64,000 nucleotides of DNA. Origin: a virus. Shown here piece by piece: positions 63,269-64,000 of the stretch. Below the pieces are notes generated by a model, which saw only the letters and a list, made by a program, of their open reading frames with translations, did no database searches and was not told the origin of the DNA. The position numbers and the translations under genes are program-made. The number at the start of each line of letters is the position of its first letter. Positions within the stretch are counted from its first letter, which is position 1. The stretch spans positions 1-64,000 of IMG/VR virus record IMGVR_UViG_3300022752_000054; one strand, written 5' to 3'.

Positions 63269-63282
63269 TGTAACTAGTTGCA
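63269..63282. promoter_or_regulatory. palindromic site 3 (TGTAACTAGTTGCA, one change)
   Basis: Differs from sites 1 and 2 by one base. Sits 27 bases upstream of the start at 63242 and downstream of the RadA-like gene. Confidence 0.5.
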
Positions 63283-63316
63283 ATGAAAGGGGTAGGTTAC
63301 CCTACCCCGTGGATGA

Positions 63317-64000
63317 TCAGTCGTTGTAGCTGATGACTCCCTTCTCGTAGAGTCCCTTCTTCTCGAGGCCGAGGATGAAGGTCTTGCCGGAGCAACCGAA
63401 CCGGTTCTTCTGCACCTCGAAGAGGCGCTCACCGAAGGTCTCAGAGTTCTTCTTGTCGTCGATGTAGAGGTGGGCGTGGGCATCCACCGTGTGCTTGATC
63501 TGTTGCTTGCCGGCGAACTCGCCACCCTTGGTGACCTGGCCGATGATGATGGCCACACCGAACGTCTCCTTGCACCAGTTGGTGATCATCTCCGTGGCGC
63601 GAACCTGGCTCATCGAGTTGGTGAAGCCGTCCTTGTACTTGCCGTCGTCCAGCGTCTGGAGCGAATCAACGACGATGAAGACCTGCTTACCGGGGTTCTT
63701 CTTGCGCAGCTCATCGCCGTGTTTGAGGATGTCCGAGACGAGAGTGTCCTGGCCGGCGACGAAGCCGTTCTTCATCTCGAGGCGTTTGGCCACCTTACGA
63801 ACCTGGAAGAGCGACTCCTCGCCGGTGTTGAAGAGGCAGATGTTGCCGGCGCCAGTGATGGCATCCGCGAGCTGAAGGCTGAGCGTCGTCTTGCCGGCGC
63901 CGGGGGTACCGGTGAAGAGGAGGGCCGTGGAAGGCGTCATGCCCTCACCACCCATGGCATCGTCGAAGAACTTGACGCCGGTGCGAACCGTGCGCTCGAG
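63317..64000 (-). CDS. RadA/RecA-like ATPase, truncated by window edge
   Basis: The frame is open to the right edge. Reading up from the edge: RTGVKFFDDAMGGEG, then Walker A FTGTPGAGKTTL, NICLFNTGEESLFQVRKVAKR (Sms/RadA-type), VFIVVDSLQTLDDG (Walker B), and GVAIIIGQVTKGGEFAG, the KNRFG-like loop QKNRFGCSG close to the RadA KNRFG signature. It probably functions in recombination or replication. The 5' part, possibly with the RadA zinc finger, lies outside. Confidence 0.8.
   Translation of the reverse strand, partial: LERTVRTGVKFFDDAMGGEGMTPSTALLFTGTPGAGKTTLSLQLADAITGAGNICLFNTGEESLFQVRKVAKRLEMKNGFVAGQDTLVSDILKHGDELRKKNPGKQVFIVVDSLQTLDDGKYKDGFTNSMSQVRATEMITNWCKETFGVAIIIGQVTKGGEFAGKQQIKHTVDAHAHLYIDDKKNSETFGERLFEVQKNRFGCSGKTFILGLEKKGLYEKGVISYND

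Overview
The window looks like part of a very large tailed-phage genome (jumbo or megaphage class), not a bacterial chromosome. The support is: dense small genes with overlapping start and stop codons; virion-type proteins (LamG adhesins, collagen-like fibres, other structural families); eleven tRNA genes; free-standing homing endonucleases; and phage-style copies of host machinery. That machinery includes GroEL, ClpP, IF-1, TilS, a SpoU methyltransferase, an Fpg/Nei glycosylase and an IrrE-type peptidase. No terminase, portal or polymerase lies inside the window, so the phage assignment is inferred from context. A Gly-rich lipoprotein and a PilY1-like protein hint at a host with type IV pili, perhaps of the Myxococcota type; this is only a hint.

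Layout. 0-1.9 kb: small unknown genes. 1.9-2.5 kb: two genes whose products start with a short conserved helix (consensus MKIxLxxLRRIIREE). 2.5-12.0 kb: a tandem array of about 33 genes of 58-86 codons encoding diverged SH3-like small barrels (N-terminal KxGDLV, central GIVLEI, terminal LEVV), mostly coupled by GTGA, ATGA or TTGA overlaps. The array is interrupted by a phosphatase-like lipoprotein, a tagged ADP-ribosyltransferase-like gene and a GIY-YIG endonuclease. 12.0-30.8 kb: adhesin and tail genes on both strands (LamG, collagen-like, PilY1/vWA), a BCS1-like AAA ATPase, a CAU-anticodon tRNA split by a group I intron, TilS, SpoU methyltransferase and ClpP. 30.8-35.3 kb: a complete yeaH-spoVR-prkA operon. 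35.3-53.1 kb: many small genes, most carrying the helical tag, with Fpg/Nei, GroEL, IF-1, HNH and a lytic transglycosylase. 53.6-64 kb: mostly minus strand and visibly more GC-rich, with three more SH3-like genes, a vWA/HExxH protein, a MoxR ATPase, J-domain and IrrE-type proteins, ten tRNAs interleaved with homing endonucleases, and a RadA/RecA-like ATPase running off the right edge.

How the parts may work together. The strongest candidate for an undescribed system is the helical tag family. About 19 otherwise unrelated proteins share the same N-terminal (occasionally internal or C-terminal) amphipathic helix. One of them, at 51409-52473, has the R-S-ExE layout of mono-ADP-ribosyltransferases such as T4 Alt, which is packaged in the virion and injected. 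This suggests that the tag loads cargo into the phage head, or otherwise targets it, for delivery. A second theme is control of host translation: an intron-containing tRNA(CAU) with a TilS that could lysidinylate it, ten other tRNAs, SpoU methyltransferase and IF-1. A third is proteostasis and stress signalling: GroEL, ClpP beside a tmRNA-like 5' end, MoxR with its vWA partner, a J-domain protein, and PrkA-YeaH-SpoVR.
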